Shown: positions 21,082-31,633 of the stretch, one piece after another
How the letters are laid out: each line of letters starts with the position of its first letter
Position numbering within the stretch: the first letter of the stretch is position 1
NCBI RefSeq assembly: GCF_000315915.1
Contig: NC_020189.1
Span: 310,001-374,000 of the forward strand
DNA from: Henningerozyma blattae CBS 6284
Taxonomy: Eukaryota; Ascomycota; Saccharomycetes; Saccharomycetales; Saccharomycetaceae
Length of the DNA: 64,000 bases
Direction of reading: 5' to 3'
Translations under genes and position numbers: made by a program
The notes under the pieces: generated by a model
Seen by the model: the letters and a program-made list of their open reading frames with translations, nothing else
Databases searched by the model: none
Told to the model about the DNA's origin: nothing

Positions 21082-22896
21082 TCAACCCAATAAAAATTGC
21101 TTTAGCTTATTTTTAGTTTGTACTGCATTTTCTGCAGTGTCTATGGATGTATTTTCTAAATCATCTCCTACATATTCTTCGTTATTCTCTTGTCTATTCT
21201 CTTCTTCTTCTTCTTCTTCTTCTTCTTCTTCTTCTTCTTCTTCTTCTTCTTCTTCTTCTTCTTTTTCTTCTTTTTCTTCTTCATCTTTCTCTTTCTCTTC
21301 TTCTTCAGCTATAGTTGATATCTGCTCTTCTTGTTCAGTCTGGATCCTTGAGGCCTCAGAACCGTTAACATCCACAAAAATACTGTCCTGTTCAAGACTT
21401 GCTTCAGTTTCAGTGTCTGTATCTATCAAGTCTTCTTGTGCCTTTTGCCCAGGTTCTTGGGTTTCATCCTCGGTGGCACTAGCAGCAACTGTACCTGAAG
21501 AATCTTCTGTAATAGGTTGTGGATCTTTGCTCTCACTTTGAGCGTCACTATCGAGCGTTGCCATCTTTGGTATATTCGATACACTTAAAGGAGGTGAGCC
21601 AGCAGAAACTGCTGAAGTGGCACTCTGCATTGAAGTCTCAGAAGTAGAGGTCGCTAGACTTTCATTTGATTGAACCGGTGTGATTGTGTCATTATTACTA
21701 TTATTATCATGCGTAATAAATTCTATAATTCTGTTATTCCCATTATCTTCGTCTTCGTCTTCGTCTTCGTCTTCATTTCCATTAGCGTCATCTTCATCGT
21801 CACTACTATCACTACAACTATTTTGAGTTGAACTATCCACATTCGAATCATTTTCACTGTTACCATCATGAGATGATACAGATTCAACTTCGGTCGATTC
21901 ATTTGACCCAATTGAATCGAAATCAGTTCTTCTATTTTTCTCATTTTCTTGTTCGTCAATTAATCTTTGTTCTTCCATTACTTGGGTTAATTTTTGAACG
22001 AAAAATTCATTTCTTAGCATAATCCATAAAACAATGAACGGTTCACTTGCCAATCCTACGACTATACCAAAGATTAATTTAATGACTTGTGGTTGTGGAT
22101 AATGATGGAAAAAATACTCATGACGATGATGTGGTAAATGATGACCAACACCTATTAAAATACCAATGGCAGGTGGCCAAATGAAGATGAATAAAAAAGT
22201 ACCTAATATTTGAACACGAATGACTTTTTCAAATAATAACCAAAAAATATTATAAAAAGCATTACGATCTGGATATCTAATCCCCAATCTGTAAATAAAA
22301 GTGTATAGTTCTGGTTTAGGTTTGTGTTTGAATCTTACCCCTGGAATGATCACCACTTGTTGTCTTTCGATGTCTATGCCAGTATTACCATAATCATAAT
22401 CAGAGTAATCTGAATCGGCATCTTCTTCATTATCTTCTTCGTCCTCTTCATTATCTTCATCGAGAGATGGAGTAGCGCTTACCAATGGGCGATGCCTTAT
22501 TGTAAAATTTTGAGCATGAATTAAGCTCTCTTGAGTTTCATATTTATGAACTAACCCATAGGGAACTTCAAAAAACCAATCCAAGTATAATTTCCATTTG
22601 GGGCTTAAATTTTTATAGTAGGGTATATATGAGATATTGACACATTTTCCTCTATAACAGTCCCATCCAGTTAAAAACTCTTCTGTTAACCAATTTGAAC
22701 CAATTTGAACAAATAAAGTTAAACAAATATCACCAGATAATGTGTTCGGGAAAGCCCAAAGATTTATAGTACGTGAAGAATGATGATACATCCCATAAGC
22801 AATAGCGAATTCTACACCACCTGCAACCACGGCAGATATGAATTGATGGATAAATATCACTAGAATCAATTTCGCTATATCCCGAGAATGTTTCAT
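21082..22896 (-). CDS. YHL026C-type putative membrane protein with acidic C-terminal tail
   Basis: This is an uncharacterised yeast membrane protein family; I assign it to S. cerevisiae YHL026C by position, orientation and topology. The ATG at 22894-22896 (MKHSRDIAK) gives 604 residues; the upstream in-frame extension has no ATG. A hydrophobic segment (LILVIFIHQFISAVVAGGVE) opens the protein, and further hydrophobic stretches occur around residues 225-310 (e.g. ILGTFLFIFIWPPAIGILIG). An acidic loop lies near residues 165-180. From about residue 330 the protein is low complexity: a DEDEDEDE run, Ser/Thr-rich segments, then an almost pure Glu tract near the C-terminus. The tail is far longer than in the S. 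cerevisiae protein (about 315 residues) and probably disordered and cytosolic. Function unknown. Confidence 0.75.
   Translation of the reverse strand: MKHSRDIAKLILVIFIHQFISAVVAGGVEFAIAYGMYHHSSRTINLWAFPNTLSGDICLTLFVQIGSNWLTEEFLTGWDCYRGKCVNISYIPYYKNLSPKWKLYLDWFFEVPYGLVHKYETQESLIHAQNFTIRHRPLVSATPSLDEDNEEDEEDNEEDADSDYSDYDYGNTGIDIERQQVVIIPGVRFKHKPKPELYTFIYRLGIRYPDRNAFYNIFWLLFEKVIRVQILGTFLFIFIWPPAIGILIGVGHHLPHHRHEYFFHHYPQPQVIKLIFGIVVGLASEPFIVLWIMLRNEFFVQKLTQVMEEQRLIDEQENEKNRRTDFDSIGSNESTEVESVSSHDGNSENDSNVDSSTQNSCSDSSDDEDDANGNEDEDEDEDEDNGNNRIIEFITHDNNSNNDTITPVQSNESLATSTSETSMQSATSAVSAGSPPLSVSNIPKMATLDSDAQSESKDPQPITEDSSGTVAASATEDETQEPGQKAQEDLIDTDTETEASLEQDSIFVDVNGSEASRIQTEQEEQISTIAEEEEKEKDEEEKEEKEEEEEEEEEEEEEEEEEEEEENRQENNEEYVGDDLENTSIDTAENAVQTKNKLKQFLLG
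21200..21265. repeat. TTC/GAA trinucleotide microsatellite coding for poly-Glu
   Basis: About 20 consecutive TTC units on the + strand encode Glu on the minus-strand gene. A shorter TCGTCT-type array near 21745-21775 encodes the DE repeat of the same protein. Copy number is probably variable between strains. Confidence 0.9.
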
Positions 22897-24280
22897 TTGA
22901 AATGTGTATATATTTATATTTATGACAGGAAGTAGCAATAAATTCTTTTGATAATTTTAGTATTGAAAGGTTGCCGATTGAATTAAAAAGGGTAACGAAT
23001 ATGAATATTATTATGAATAAGTTATTATTAAAATAAATAAAAAAGAAAAGAAAAGAAAAGAAAAGTAATCAAAACTCTTGATGTTCTATAATATTATTTT
23101 TATTATTTCAAAGGATAACTTGGAGTAATACCTTAAATGAGGGACAGTAAAATATGAAATGTCGAAGGGATTTGAAACTCTTTAGATGATGGAGTAATAT
23201 TAAACTAGGTGGAAGCGGTAAAGGATATAAAAAAAAGTTGGAAAAGGAAGTGAATTATTTTTTATCAAAATAAAAGAAAAGTAGATCAAAGATGTCTCAA
23301 CGATCTAAGCTGTATTATAAGGGTAATTGATCGAAGAAAAGAAATGGTAATTGATAAATATAAATAAAGCAAATCTTCGAAAATTAAAAAACGCAGTAGC
23401 TTAATTGAAGAACTCGAATGAAATGAGTAACTTAATGAATAGAATTAAGGGGAATAAAGGGTATATATATAATAGTAACTAAGTGTATAGTAGATTCAGA
23501 ATAAATAAAGTTAAACAGTTGTGCTTTGTTGCAAATAATCTACGCCCTAACGTGTTTTATGCGATACCATATGTATAAACAAATACTTGTTATATAATAT
23601 ATTAGTATTATCTAGGACATTAGGATTGTGATGCATGAATACGAAGGTAATTAGTTTCTTGTAATCGAGTTCATTCAATTGAAATCGAAGTGTGGTTTAC
23701 TAGTGGTCGAATAGGAACAGAGTCGGAATTGAAATAAGAATATGAATTGAAAAGGAGGTAAAAACTTTATTTTACATGAGGGAAAATTATTCGATCTTGA
23801 GTTTTAAGGAGAATTATCATCAACTTCTAGGAGTAGCTATAGTAGAGTGAAGGCATCAGTTATTGGAATATAATAATAATAATCATAAAAAGAGTAATAC
23901 AAAACAGATACTTTATTTTTTCTAAGTTAGGAGTTAAAACCCAAAATATAATAACAAACTAAAGATGAAAGTTAAAGAAAAAATTTTTTTTTAATTTTCA
24001 TTTGAGATATAGTGTTTAGTAACATAATAATAAAATGAAAAGGGTAAAGCCACTTCTTAAAAGATATTAAATCTATGCTCAACTTGGTAAGCAAAACAAA
24101 ACCACCAATATAAGCTTCATAAAGTTATAGCCAGATTTGTAAAGAGCACATCAAAGAGCCTCAATAAATCTTAATAATCTTATCTTACTACAACAAGCAC
24201 CCCCTGTATATGTTTCTTCTTTATTTCTTTTTTTTTTCTCTTACTATAAGAAAACTATCTTTTGTATTGGAAGATGAAAA
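22897..24280. other. AT-rich intergenic DNA upstream of the YHL026C-type gene
   Basis: About 1.4 kb, strongly A- and purine-rich on the + strand, with an AAAAG pentanucleotide run near 23042-23066. No ORF, tRNA or LTR end is recognised. Confidence 0.6.
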
Positions 24281-25073
24281 TTACCTAATATAATTAATGA
24301 CTGGTGCCTGATCTACACCGGAGCAGATGAAGTAAGATCCACTGATATATCCTATTAGGGTATCAGGTTCTACTTGACTCCTGAAACAGATGCTACCAAA
24401 TTTGGAAATCAGCAACAGTAAACATCCCAAATTGGTCAGTGAGCGGCGGAAAGGTGACGGAGAGATGGTAGTAGGACGCCAAGAACAGTTACTCAAATAG
24501 GCACACTCTAGTCAGGGGTTTCTACGACGGTGAAGAGAGCTTCCTACTCCGGTAATTGCCTATTAGGAAGCGATACCTCAATAGGAAGCGTGAGTGTCCC
24601 AGAATAAACATGTAAACAACTTATAAAAGGTGATAAATAAACAAATAAACAAAATATGGAAAACCAATAAACAAACATTATATTATAGGCACCATTGTGT
24701 TAGGCACCAAGCTTGGACCCAGAGTAAACACGTAGCGGCACCGGGGTTATTGGGACTACTATTTTAGGACAGGCGTACAGGAAATACTGCAGGCAGGGGC
24801 TCTTCAGGGCGATTCTAGGTGCCGGTAAAAAGGCGCAGAAGCACTCGTCAATGTGTGGCAAAGAAAAGCCCCTATTGGCTCGAGGGCCAGCCGCCACTGC
24901 GGGAGTTCTGTGACTGCAGACTAGGGGAGATATAGTCCGGTTCTGCCGCCAGTTCTGAGCCGGTAGCCGCACATCCGGCCTGGGTACGGTTTCTTCTGGG
25001 AGTTGCTAGGCCAGTTGTCTGTTCCTCGAGCTTTCTCCGAGAGATCTTAAGGAGGTCTCAAAACCTTACGGAG
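24281..25073. promoter_or_regulatory. GC-rich island with clustered motifs, no ORF
   Basis: This roughly 0.8-kb stretch is much richer in G+C than its surroundings (several lines look close to or above half G+C). It carries five GGCACC/GGTGCC copies (24303, 24688, 24703, 24737, 24818) and four STRE-type AGGGG/CCCCT pentamers (24514, 24795, 24869, 24923). No ATG-initiated ORF of credible length exists. It lies between divergent genes, so a complex stress-responsive control region is the simplest reading; an unrecognised structured non-coding RNA is the alternative. Confidence 0.4.
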
Positions 25074-25138
25074 AAAAAAAGAAAAAGAAAAAGAAAAAGA
25101 AAAAGAAAAAGAAAAAGAAAAAGAAAAAGAAAAAAAAC
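25074..25138. repeat. GAAAAA hexanucleotide repeat
   Basis: About nine tandem GAAAAA units flanked by longer A runs, at the right edge of the GC-rich island. The repeat yields only artefactual poly-Phe or poly-Lys frames. Confidence 0.9.
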
Positions 25139-25150
25139 TGACCAACTAGA

Positions 25151-25161
25151 TCCGCGGGTAA
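25151..25161 (+). promoter_or_regulatory. Reb1-type site (overlapping a PDRE-like octamer)
   Basis: CGGGTAA at 25155-25161 is the Reb1 core. It overlaps TCCGCGGG at 25151-25158, which fits the Pdr1/Pdr3 consensus TCCGYGGR. It lies about 710 bp upstream of SNF6. An ATCACGTGAT palindrome (Cbf1-type) follows at 25516-25525. Confidence 0.4.
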
Positions 25162-25872
25162 TCGTAAGAGGTGTAAGGGTGATGATATATCGTAACGAAA
25201 TAAGTTAATTAAGAAGAAATTAACTTCGATTTTATTAAAAGTTTCCATTTGTGACACATAATGAACTCGTTTCCACACCTCTTTTTATCAAGTATGTACT
25301 GTATTCTTTACATTGTGAACTTGAAGGTATTTTATTAGAGATGGTCAAATATTAATTTAGATAAAGAGAGGGAGATATCTTCACTCTCAGGGTTTCAAGG
25401 GGGGAATGAAGGGGAAACGATTGTAGTAGAAGGAAGTTGGAAGTGACCAATTTAGTGGCATTTCTAAGAAATACGGTGATACAATTATGGCCTATTTGGG
25501 TATAACATACGAGTTATCACGTGATCGTTATTTTTTTCCCTTGTTGCTTTCTTCTTTGTTCTAATTTTTCTTACCGAGATAATTTCGGCAATGACAGTTG
25601 AATAATTTAATGACGAAATAATAATTAAATTGAATAAACATGTAGAATGATGAATTAATTACTTGACCTTAAACGGCTAATTACTCATTAACCTATTCAG
25701 AATTACACTTACTAATCCATTTTCAGTTCGTTTTTTTTTTAAAAAAAAACTTTAATTTATTTTTGTGTGTGTATGTGTTTTTTAACACGATAGTAAAAAT
25801 AGCTTAAAATAATTGAATATATATTATTTTTTTTAGCCTAGAGAGAAAAAATTTAAAAACCAACAAGTTGTC

Positions 25873-26910
25873 ATGGCAGTTATCAAGAAGAAAAGATCAC
25901 AGCCTGCCAAATCTTCCACAAATAAGAAACTGAATAGACAACTTTCTTCAAATTCAAAAAAAAATACACCTACTCCTTCTTCCACTCCACTCCAAAACTT
26001 ACCAAAAGTCATCAAACCAACCCCTATCACTCTTCTGAATAGATTAGATCCAGAGTTACCACATAACGTTACGCATGATGAAAGTGATACCACTTCTTTC
26101 AGGTTATCTTTGCTAAGAACCACGCCTTTATATGCAAATATATTAACGAATGTCGTGTTGAATTGTAATATCCCCGTATCTATTAAAAATAGAAAAATAT
26201 TCAACGAATTAATAGGAAATTGGAAGACTCAATTAATTGAGAATGAAAAAATAATTGAGAAATTAACAGATGATTTGAATCAATTAGATAATGCCAACTC
26301 TTTAGAAGAACAAATGTATGACGAATTTAAAGATATTAATTCTATTGAAGATTATTTGGATTATAATAGAACCAAAAGATCAAACCCTTTGATATATTAT
26401 CAACAAGATGATGTTGTTTTCCATGATAAAGACGCTTTTAAACATTTAAATAATAATTTGGATAAAGCACCTGATGATTATTGGATAAAAAGAAAAGAAT
26501 TGAAATTAAAACAAAAGAGAGAAGCATTAGAAAGAAAGAAAAAAGAAGAACAATTGGCCAAAGAGAAAGCTGAATTAGAAGCAAAAGAAAAATTAGAAGC
26601 TGAATTGAAAGCAAAGGAATTGGCTGAAGCAAAGGAAAAAGAAGAGCGTGAATTGAAAGAAAGACAAGAAAGAGAGGAAAAGGAAAGACTTGAATTGGAA
26701 CAAAAGGAAAAGGAAGCTCAACAGCAGCAACAGCAACAGCAACAGCAACCACAAGACGAATCAATGGTTGATGATAGCAATAATCCAAACGAGTCATTGC
26801 CATCAGTAGACGATCAACCAAGGTTTATGTTTGATGACTTGAATAATGATGAACCATTCAATGATGATTTCGGTAACGGATTTGATGATCTTGATACAGC
26901 TTTCTTCTAA
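25873..26910 (+). CDS. SNF6: SWI/SNF chromatin-remodelling subunit Snf6
   Basis: Snf6 is a fungal-specific subunit of the SWI/SNF nucleosome-remodelling complex and acts in the nucleus as a transcription activator. The 345-residue product (yeast about 332) starts MAVIKKKRS as in yeast and keeps the scattered family signatures: HDESDTTSFRLSLL near residue 62, DDVVFHDKDAFKHL near 180, APDDYW near 200, and the terminal DDLNNDEPFNDDFGNGFDDLDTAFF-like acidic end. A Glu/Lys-rich coiled coil covers about 205-280, followed by a poly-Gln run near 281-292. Synteny with the YHL026C-type gene supports the call. Confidence 0.93.
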   Translation: MAVIKKKRSQPAKSSTNKKLNRQLSSNSKKNTPTPSSTPLQNLPKVIKPTPITLLNRLDPELPHNVTHDESDTTSFRLSLLRTTPLYANILTNVVLNCNIPVSIKNRKIFNELIGNWKTQLIENEKIIEKLTDDLNQLDNANSLEEQMYDEFKDINSIEDYLDYNRTKRSNPLIYYQQDDVVFHDKDAFKHLNNNLDKAPDDYWIKRKELKLKQKREALERKKKEEQLAKEKAELEAKEKLEAELKAKELAEAKEKEERELKERQEREEKERLELEQKEKEAQQQQQQQQQQPQDESMVDDSNNPNESLPSVDDQPRFMFDDLNNDEPFNDDFGNGFDDLDTAFF

Positions 26911-27266
26911 CAATTAAAAAAAAAAACTAATGCATTTTCTATCTTTATAGTTGCTTTGCACATTGTTTATACTTTTATACATTCTTAATACAAATTCATA
27001 GATTTAATAATTTTTCGTTTCATTAAAAGCTCATTTTTTCGAATGCAAAACAAATATATTGGCTGTTATTTCAACGGCTATTGGGTCTGACAAGATAGTT
27101 TGTGTTTTTGAATCTAAACCTAGTCCAACTTGTAAAAGTATTTTGTAAATATGACTTGCGTAAGTTTAAAATCATTATATATGTCTAATCTATATAATAA
27201 ATTAAACACGTATATATGCACTGTTGTATAAAAAAATGCGATTAATATAATGAAGTTTAATGGAAG
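26911..27266. terminator. convergent 3' region SNF6 / GPI13 homologue
   Basis: About 355 bp of AT-rich DNA between converging stops, with TATATA-type stretches. Nothing else is recognised. Confidence 0.4.
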
Positions 27267-30200
27267 TTATTTCCAAAATATATCATTAATATGTGTGATT
27301 AGCCTACCAGTTGCAAAAGCAATAGTACCAAAAGTTACAACTATTTGTATCACTACCAAGCATGATGCAGCCATTAAGTATCTGGGACAAAATACTTCCC
27401 ATTCCAAATCATGTCCTTTAAAATATATTACTAAGATGACAGAACTTAAACACAAGATAGTATTATAAATTAATAATGTCCCACAATTGGACACGATTCT
27501 ACCCAATATAGTTAGTGGTTTTAAAACGTCAGGTGGTTGTTGCCATAATGTAATTAATGCTACTGATAAAGCAACTAAAATAAAAGGGCCAAATGTATTG
27601 ATAATTAATGTTAATGATGTTAATGGAAGAGATTCGGTATCAGATAAAATATGTGAAATATCCCACTGAATAGACATTACGGTGGCCTCATGGCCTGTGG
27701 TAAAAAACTGTTGATAAGCCAATAATCCCAAAGTTAATGGAGCAATGATATTTTCCTTTAATTTTAAAAGATCAATGATTTCCAATAAGGATAATAGTTG
27801 GTTGCACATCAATGCGTAGGAGACTTGTGATAAAGGTTTACTGAAAAACATAATAATCATTAAAGCGTTCAATACTAATAAGAAAAATGGGGCACCATAA
27901 ATATTGGAATAGCCTAAAATAGTAGTTTGTTGAGATCTAACATCGGAATTTCTTGTATTCAACTTAATGCACAAGGGTCCTAGAGCCCAACCTAAATTAC
28001 AAACCACTAAGGCAAATCCAGATAACATTCTTGCTAATACTTGTTTAGCAATACTCAAATCCCATGGTAAGACAATATTATGACGTTCAATGGCAACAAG
28101 GGACCAATAAATGAAATTACCCAGTAGTAGTCCTTTCAAAAAAACATCGATCCAAATTGGAGCAGCAGCTTGGTATGATGACGTAAGATTATAATAGCCT
28201 TTAACACATAATGGTATAAATAATACTGCTAAAAAACAAAGGCCCATACTCCAACCTGAAAAATTACTATCACTAGTAAATGTTGGTATACAATAATCTC
28301 CTTGTTCAGGTCTACATGCGGTAATAGAAGAGCCAATTCTAGTACATAATATAAGTACAATTGAATGATATCCACCTAATAATCTTGCAAACCTAGTTGG
28401 AGGTAAAGAATAGGAATTAGCCTTTGATGGATTAACACCGGATGATGTACCTTGTTGTTCACTAATAACCGCAGTAAATAATGCACTAGTATTAGTTCTT
28501 CTTGGAATAAATGTAAATTCATATAATGAAATGAATCCAAACGTGGTTAATAAAAAGCTTGTAATTCGATCTTCCCAGATAATAAAAGAGTTTGATGCGA
28601 ACACTAGGCAATGAGTTAATAAAAACATTAATCCTATATTTGTCCAATAATCATATGGATCTTCAAATAATCTACCATAAATCCAACTCCAATTATATCT
28701 TTGAAAAATAGGTATAGTACTACCAATTGTTATACCCACACCTGTAGCAAATAACGCGCACCATATAATATATTCATAATTTGTAGGTTTCTTAACTATG
28801 TAAAATAAAATATTAATGAAAAAATTGCAGATTAATACCCATCTTCCAATACAGTGAACAAATTCTGTAACCATTTGTGACACTAAGATTGAAGGTATCA
28901 TCTTGGTGATGAAGATTAATAAAATTAAAGATATGAATAATAATACTATACCAATAACGATACTTAAATTATCGAATTGAGTCCATTTCTTTTGGCACAT
29001 TTTTAATAAACTCTTTTGATAAATTTCACCATTTTCAATTGGATTTTCTATTGCCTTTAACCATAATTTCTGTAGGATTGCATTTTTTGATCTTGATTTA
29101 CTTATGGTAGTCTTATCTTTATAATGTTTTAATTGAGATAAAGTAGAATTATACCATAAAGTGCGAACATCATTCAAATTCGAATTAATTGGAGAAATAA
29201 TTTCATCTATTGGCCAACCTAAATTATTAAATGGGATTGGTAATCCTAATAATAGTGATAATGATGGTACAACATCAAATTGATCAATTACTCTATAATT
29301 CTCACCAAAATTATCAACATTATATTCGCCCAGATGATTTTGTAAATTCCAAAAATTTTTAAACTTTTTCGTATACATGAATAAGCCGGTATCTAGCATA
29401 TGATTATTAGCAGTTGAATAATCACCTAATACAAGTAATAATGTGTCATTATCTATTGAATTTATCGTATCATTGAGGAAAGAATTGACTTTTAACTGAG
29501 TAACTTTCTCATTCATAGTATCTTCCATTATATGGCCTATGAGTATATCCCAATCCTTTGAAGGAGTAGTAACAGTAGCATTAGATATTGTCGGTATTGA
29601 GGAAATATTTTGAAGTAAATTGGTATCTAAACTTATGGGTTTGTCTGAAGAACGATTGCTTTCTCCATAAGAGTGGTTTGTGGATGTCGTTATCTTTTGG
29701 AAGTAATCTATTATATCATCGATATTATTGGCTAATTTAAAATTTTGAAAATATTTACTATAAAGAGAATTCCAAAATTTATCTCCAGTAAAGTATATTG
29801 ATCTATTATTTAAGTACATCTGTTTCAAAATGTTATCTTCTTCAATCATACTACCATAAAATGTAATTCCTGTATCTATAAATGAAGGCACTGATCCACC
29901 TGTGATACACTTTACTCTTTGTAAAGTATCAGTCGGTGGATAAGTCTTTAATTTTATGAGAAGTGATGATGAGGATTCTTCATTACTGGTGTTCTGTAAG
30001 GATTGATTAAAATTGTTGTATAATACATTTAAATTATTGTGGTAACTTTCATTATAATTAATTGATTCCTCGGGAATCGGTATTAGATTATCAAAACTGA
30101 TTCCACTTATAATAATTAACATAGTCTTTTTAAATTTCGAATTAATATTAAATGCTTCATCTTCGGTATTTAAAGTTGGAATGATACTAACATCATCGTA

Positions 30201-30389
30201 AACAGGTCTTGTTAAAAGAAATCCTCTTGTAAAAAATGCTAATGCAATGAATTGTAGTACTAAAAGTGATATTAATAGAATAACATAAAATCCATGAGTT
30301 TTCCTAAATTTTCTAATTCTTGATCTATATAATCTTTTTTCCTCGATGGATGTGGCTAATATTGATTTTTTAACTTTCCATTCATCCAT
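27267..30389 (-). CDS. GPI13: Gpi13/PIG-O homologue with degenerate ethanolamine-phosphate transferase site
   Basis: Gpi13 adds phosphoethanolamine to the third mannose of GPI anchors in the ER, with Gpi11 as partner. The 1040-residue product (yeast about 1017) has an N-terminal signal anchor (residues 33-53) followed by TRGFLLTR, a luminal alkaline-phosphatase-like domain (about 85-430) and a polytopic C-terminal half with family signatures (LAYQQFFTTGHEATVMSIQWD, NTFGPFILVALSVALITLW). However, the luminal metal-binding motifs are broken. Family VIDALRFDF reads IIISGISFDN (Asp to Ser95); GDDTW reads GDKFW (second Asp to Lys204); the GxDHxGH block after IGH (residues 284-286) is deleted; GDHGM...GNHGG reads GDYSTANNH (His to Tyr324). 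The probable nucleophile in PPTDTLQR (Thr153) remains. No stop or frameshift is seen. Most likely a non-catalytic paralogue; the family comparison is from memory. Confidence 0.88.
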   Translation of the reverse strand: MDEWKVKKSILATSIEEKRLYRSRIRKFRKTHGFYVILLISLLVLQFIALAFFTRGFLLTRPVYDDVSIIPTLNTEDEAFNINSKFKKTMLIIISGISFDNLIPIPEESINYNESYHNNLNVLYNNFNQSLQNTSNEESSSSLLIKLKTYPPTDTLQRVKCITGGSVPSFIDTGITFYGSMIEEDNILKQMYLNNRSIYFTGDKFWNSLYSKYFQNFKLANNIDDIIDYFQKITTSTNHSYGESNRSSDKPISLDTNLLQNISSIPTISNATVTTPSKDWDILIGHIMEDTMNEKVTQLKVNSFLNDTINSIDNDTLLLVLGDYSTANNHMLDTGLFMYTKKFKNFWNLQNHLGEYNVDNFGENYRVIDQFDVVPSLSLLLGLPIPFNNLGWPIDEIISPINSNLNDVRTLWYNSTLSQLKHYKDKTTISKSRSKNAILQKLWLKAIENPIENGEIYQKSLLKMCQKKWTQFDNLSIVIGIVLLFISLILLIFITKMIPSILVSQMVTEFVHCIGRWVLICNFFINILFYIVKKPTNYEYIIWCALFATGVGITIGSTIPIFQRYNWSWIYGRLFEDPYDYWTNIGLMFLLTHCLVFASNSFIIWEDRITSFLLTTFGFISLYEFTFIPRRTNTSALFTAVISEQQGTSSGVNPSKANSYSLPPTRFARLLGGYHSIVLILCTRIGSSITACRPEQGDYCIPTFTSDSNFSGWSMGLCFLAVLFIPLCVKGYYNLTSSYQAAAPIWIDVFLKGLLLGNFIYWSLVAIERHNIVLPWDLSIAKQVLARMLSGFALVVCNLGWALGPLCIKLNTRNSDVRSQQTTILGYSNIYGAPFFLLVLNALMIIMFFSKPLSQVSYALMCNQLLSLLEIIDLLKLKENIIAPLTLGLLAYQQFFTTGHEATVMSIQWDISHILSDTESLPLTSLTLIINTFGPFILVALSVALITLWQQPPDVLKPLTILGRIVSNCGTLLIYNTILCLSSVILVIYFKGHDLEWEVFCPRYLMAASCLVVIQIVVTFGTIAFATGRLITHINDIFWK

Positions 30390-31633
30390 TTAATACTATA
30401 TTATTGTGTATTATATTTCTAACTTCTGTTTTTTATTATTATTATTATTACGTTTAATGGTTAGAACTGTTGCTTTTTTATTTTAATTTTTATAGAAATA
30501 ATTATATATTAATTGACTTAATTTTTTTTTTTCTACTTTGGGGTAATTACCATAAAAGCGGATTTAACGAACGGATTTATATTTAGATTAAAAAATGTGA
30601 CGAAAATTGATGACTTTTATTGTAATTCACTTTGAATGGATTAGGTTTTTTTTGTAATTGCAATTGTTCTTAGTAGTAACAATGGCTCATAGTATTCAAG
30701 TGATAAATTTGTTATATCTTTTTTGGTAAATTATGATACTAAGAAGTATTCAAATTCTTCTTTTAAGGATCATAGCCCAAACAATGAAAGACATCGCTAA
30801 ATAACCTTTTTCATAAAATGGTTATTTTTCCAATCTGAAAATTCAAAATACTTCGGAAACACCTTGCATCTTTCAGGCGCGGAATTGTTCCCTTGCCTAA
30901 TTTTGATAGAAAAAAGACAGTAAAAGTTAAAGCAAAAAAAAAATGGTTGACAAGAATTGAACCTATTGGTTGTATGTATGAATATTCTACAAGTATATAT
31001 TCAAAAATAAATTTCCTTGATTGTATTATAGTAAACTCTACAGAACAAGCTTGATGATAACTCAAAGTCTCATGTTTCGAGATAAGAAGGGATTCAAGAC
31101 AAAGAAAAGCACTTGACGAAGTATGAATGGGCATGAAAGTAAACGTAGTTATATAATTTTTTAAAACCTTTATTAATTGATAAATATAATTTATATATAT
31201 ATATATATGTTTTTAAATGGTTAAATCTAGGTCAGACCTCTATCACGTGTCTTCACCCACCGGTTTTTTCGACTACCTCATTCATTCCCGTTTTTCTTCG
31301 AAATGATTAATTTTCGAAGTGAGAAAGTTTATCTCCCTAACAATGAAAAATTGAAATTAAAATTGGAAACACATTACTGATGAGTCAAAGAACCAATTTG
31401 TTGTGAAGAAAATAAAAAAAAAAAAAAATAAAACATTGCATTTTTGTTGTTATTTACAAATACATTAGGACTTATTTTTGCTTTTTATTGTTGTTTTTTT
31501 TTTCTAAACTTCTATTTACTATTTTAAACTGTTTAGCGATATTTTATTAAAGCAAAGGGTTAATATCTTTATTCCTTTGAAATATACCAAGTTAAATCAT
31601 TTCAATTGTACTGTACAATTTTTCTATAAGAGA
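30390..31633. promoter_or_regulatory. divergent promoter region GPI13 homologue / FRA1
   Basis: About 1.2 kb without a credible ORF. It holds a short TA repeat at 31193-31208 and an E-box ATCACGTG at 31242-31249 (Cbf1-type) about 390 bp upstream of FRA1. T-rich tracts precede the FRA1 start. Confidence 0.5.

Noticed and set aside
22897..22938. 14-codon upstream extension of the YHL026C-type protein
   Set aside because: The extension starts at TTG; the first ATG in frame is at 22896 and gives a sensible hydrophobic N-terminus.
24700..24972. 90-codon minus-strand frame in the GC-rich island
   Set aside because: It begins with GTG, shows no family resemblance, and is explained by few stop codons in GC-rich DNA.
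31577..31633. 19-codon upstream extension of FRA1
   Set aside because: It begins with TTG and the ATG at 31634 matches the expected Fra1 start (MTTNLNPRPSM).
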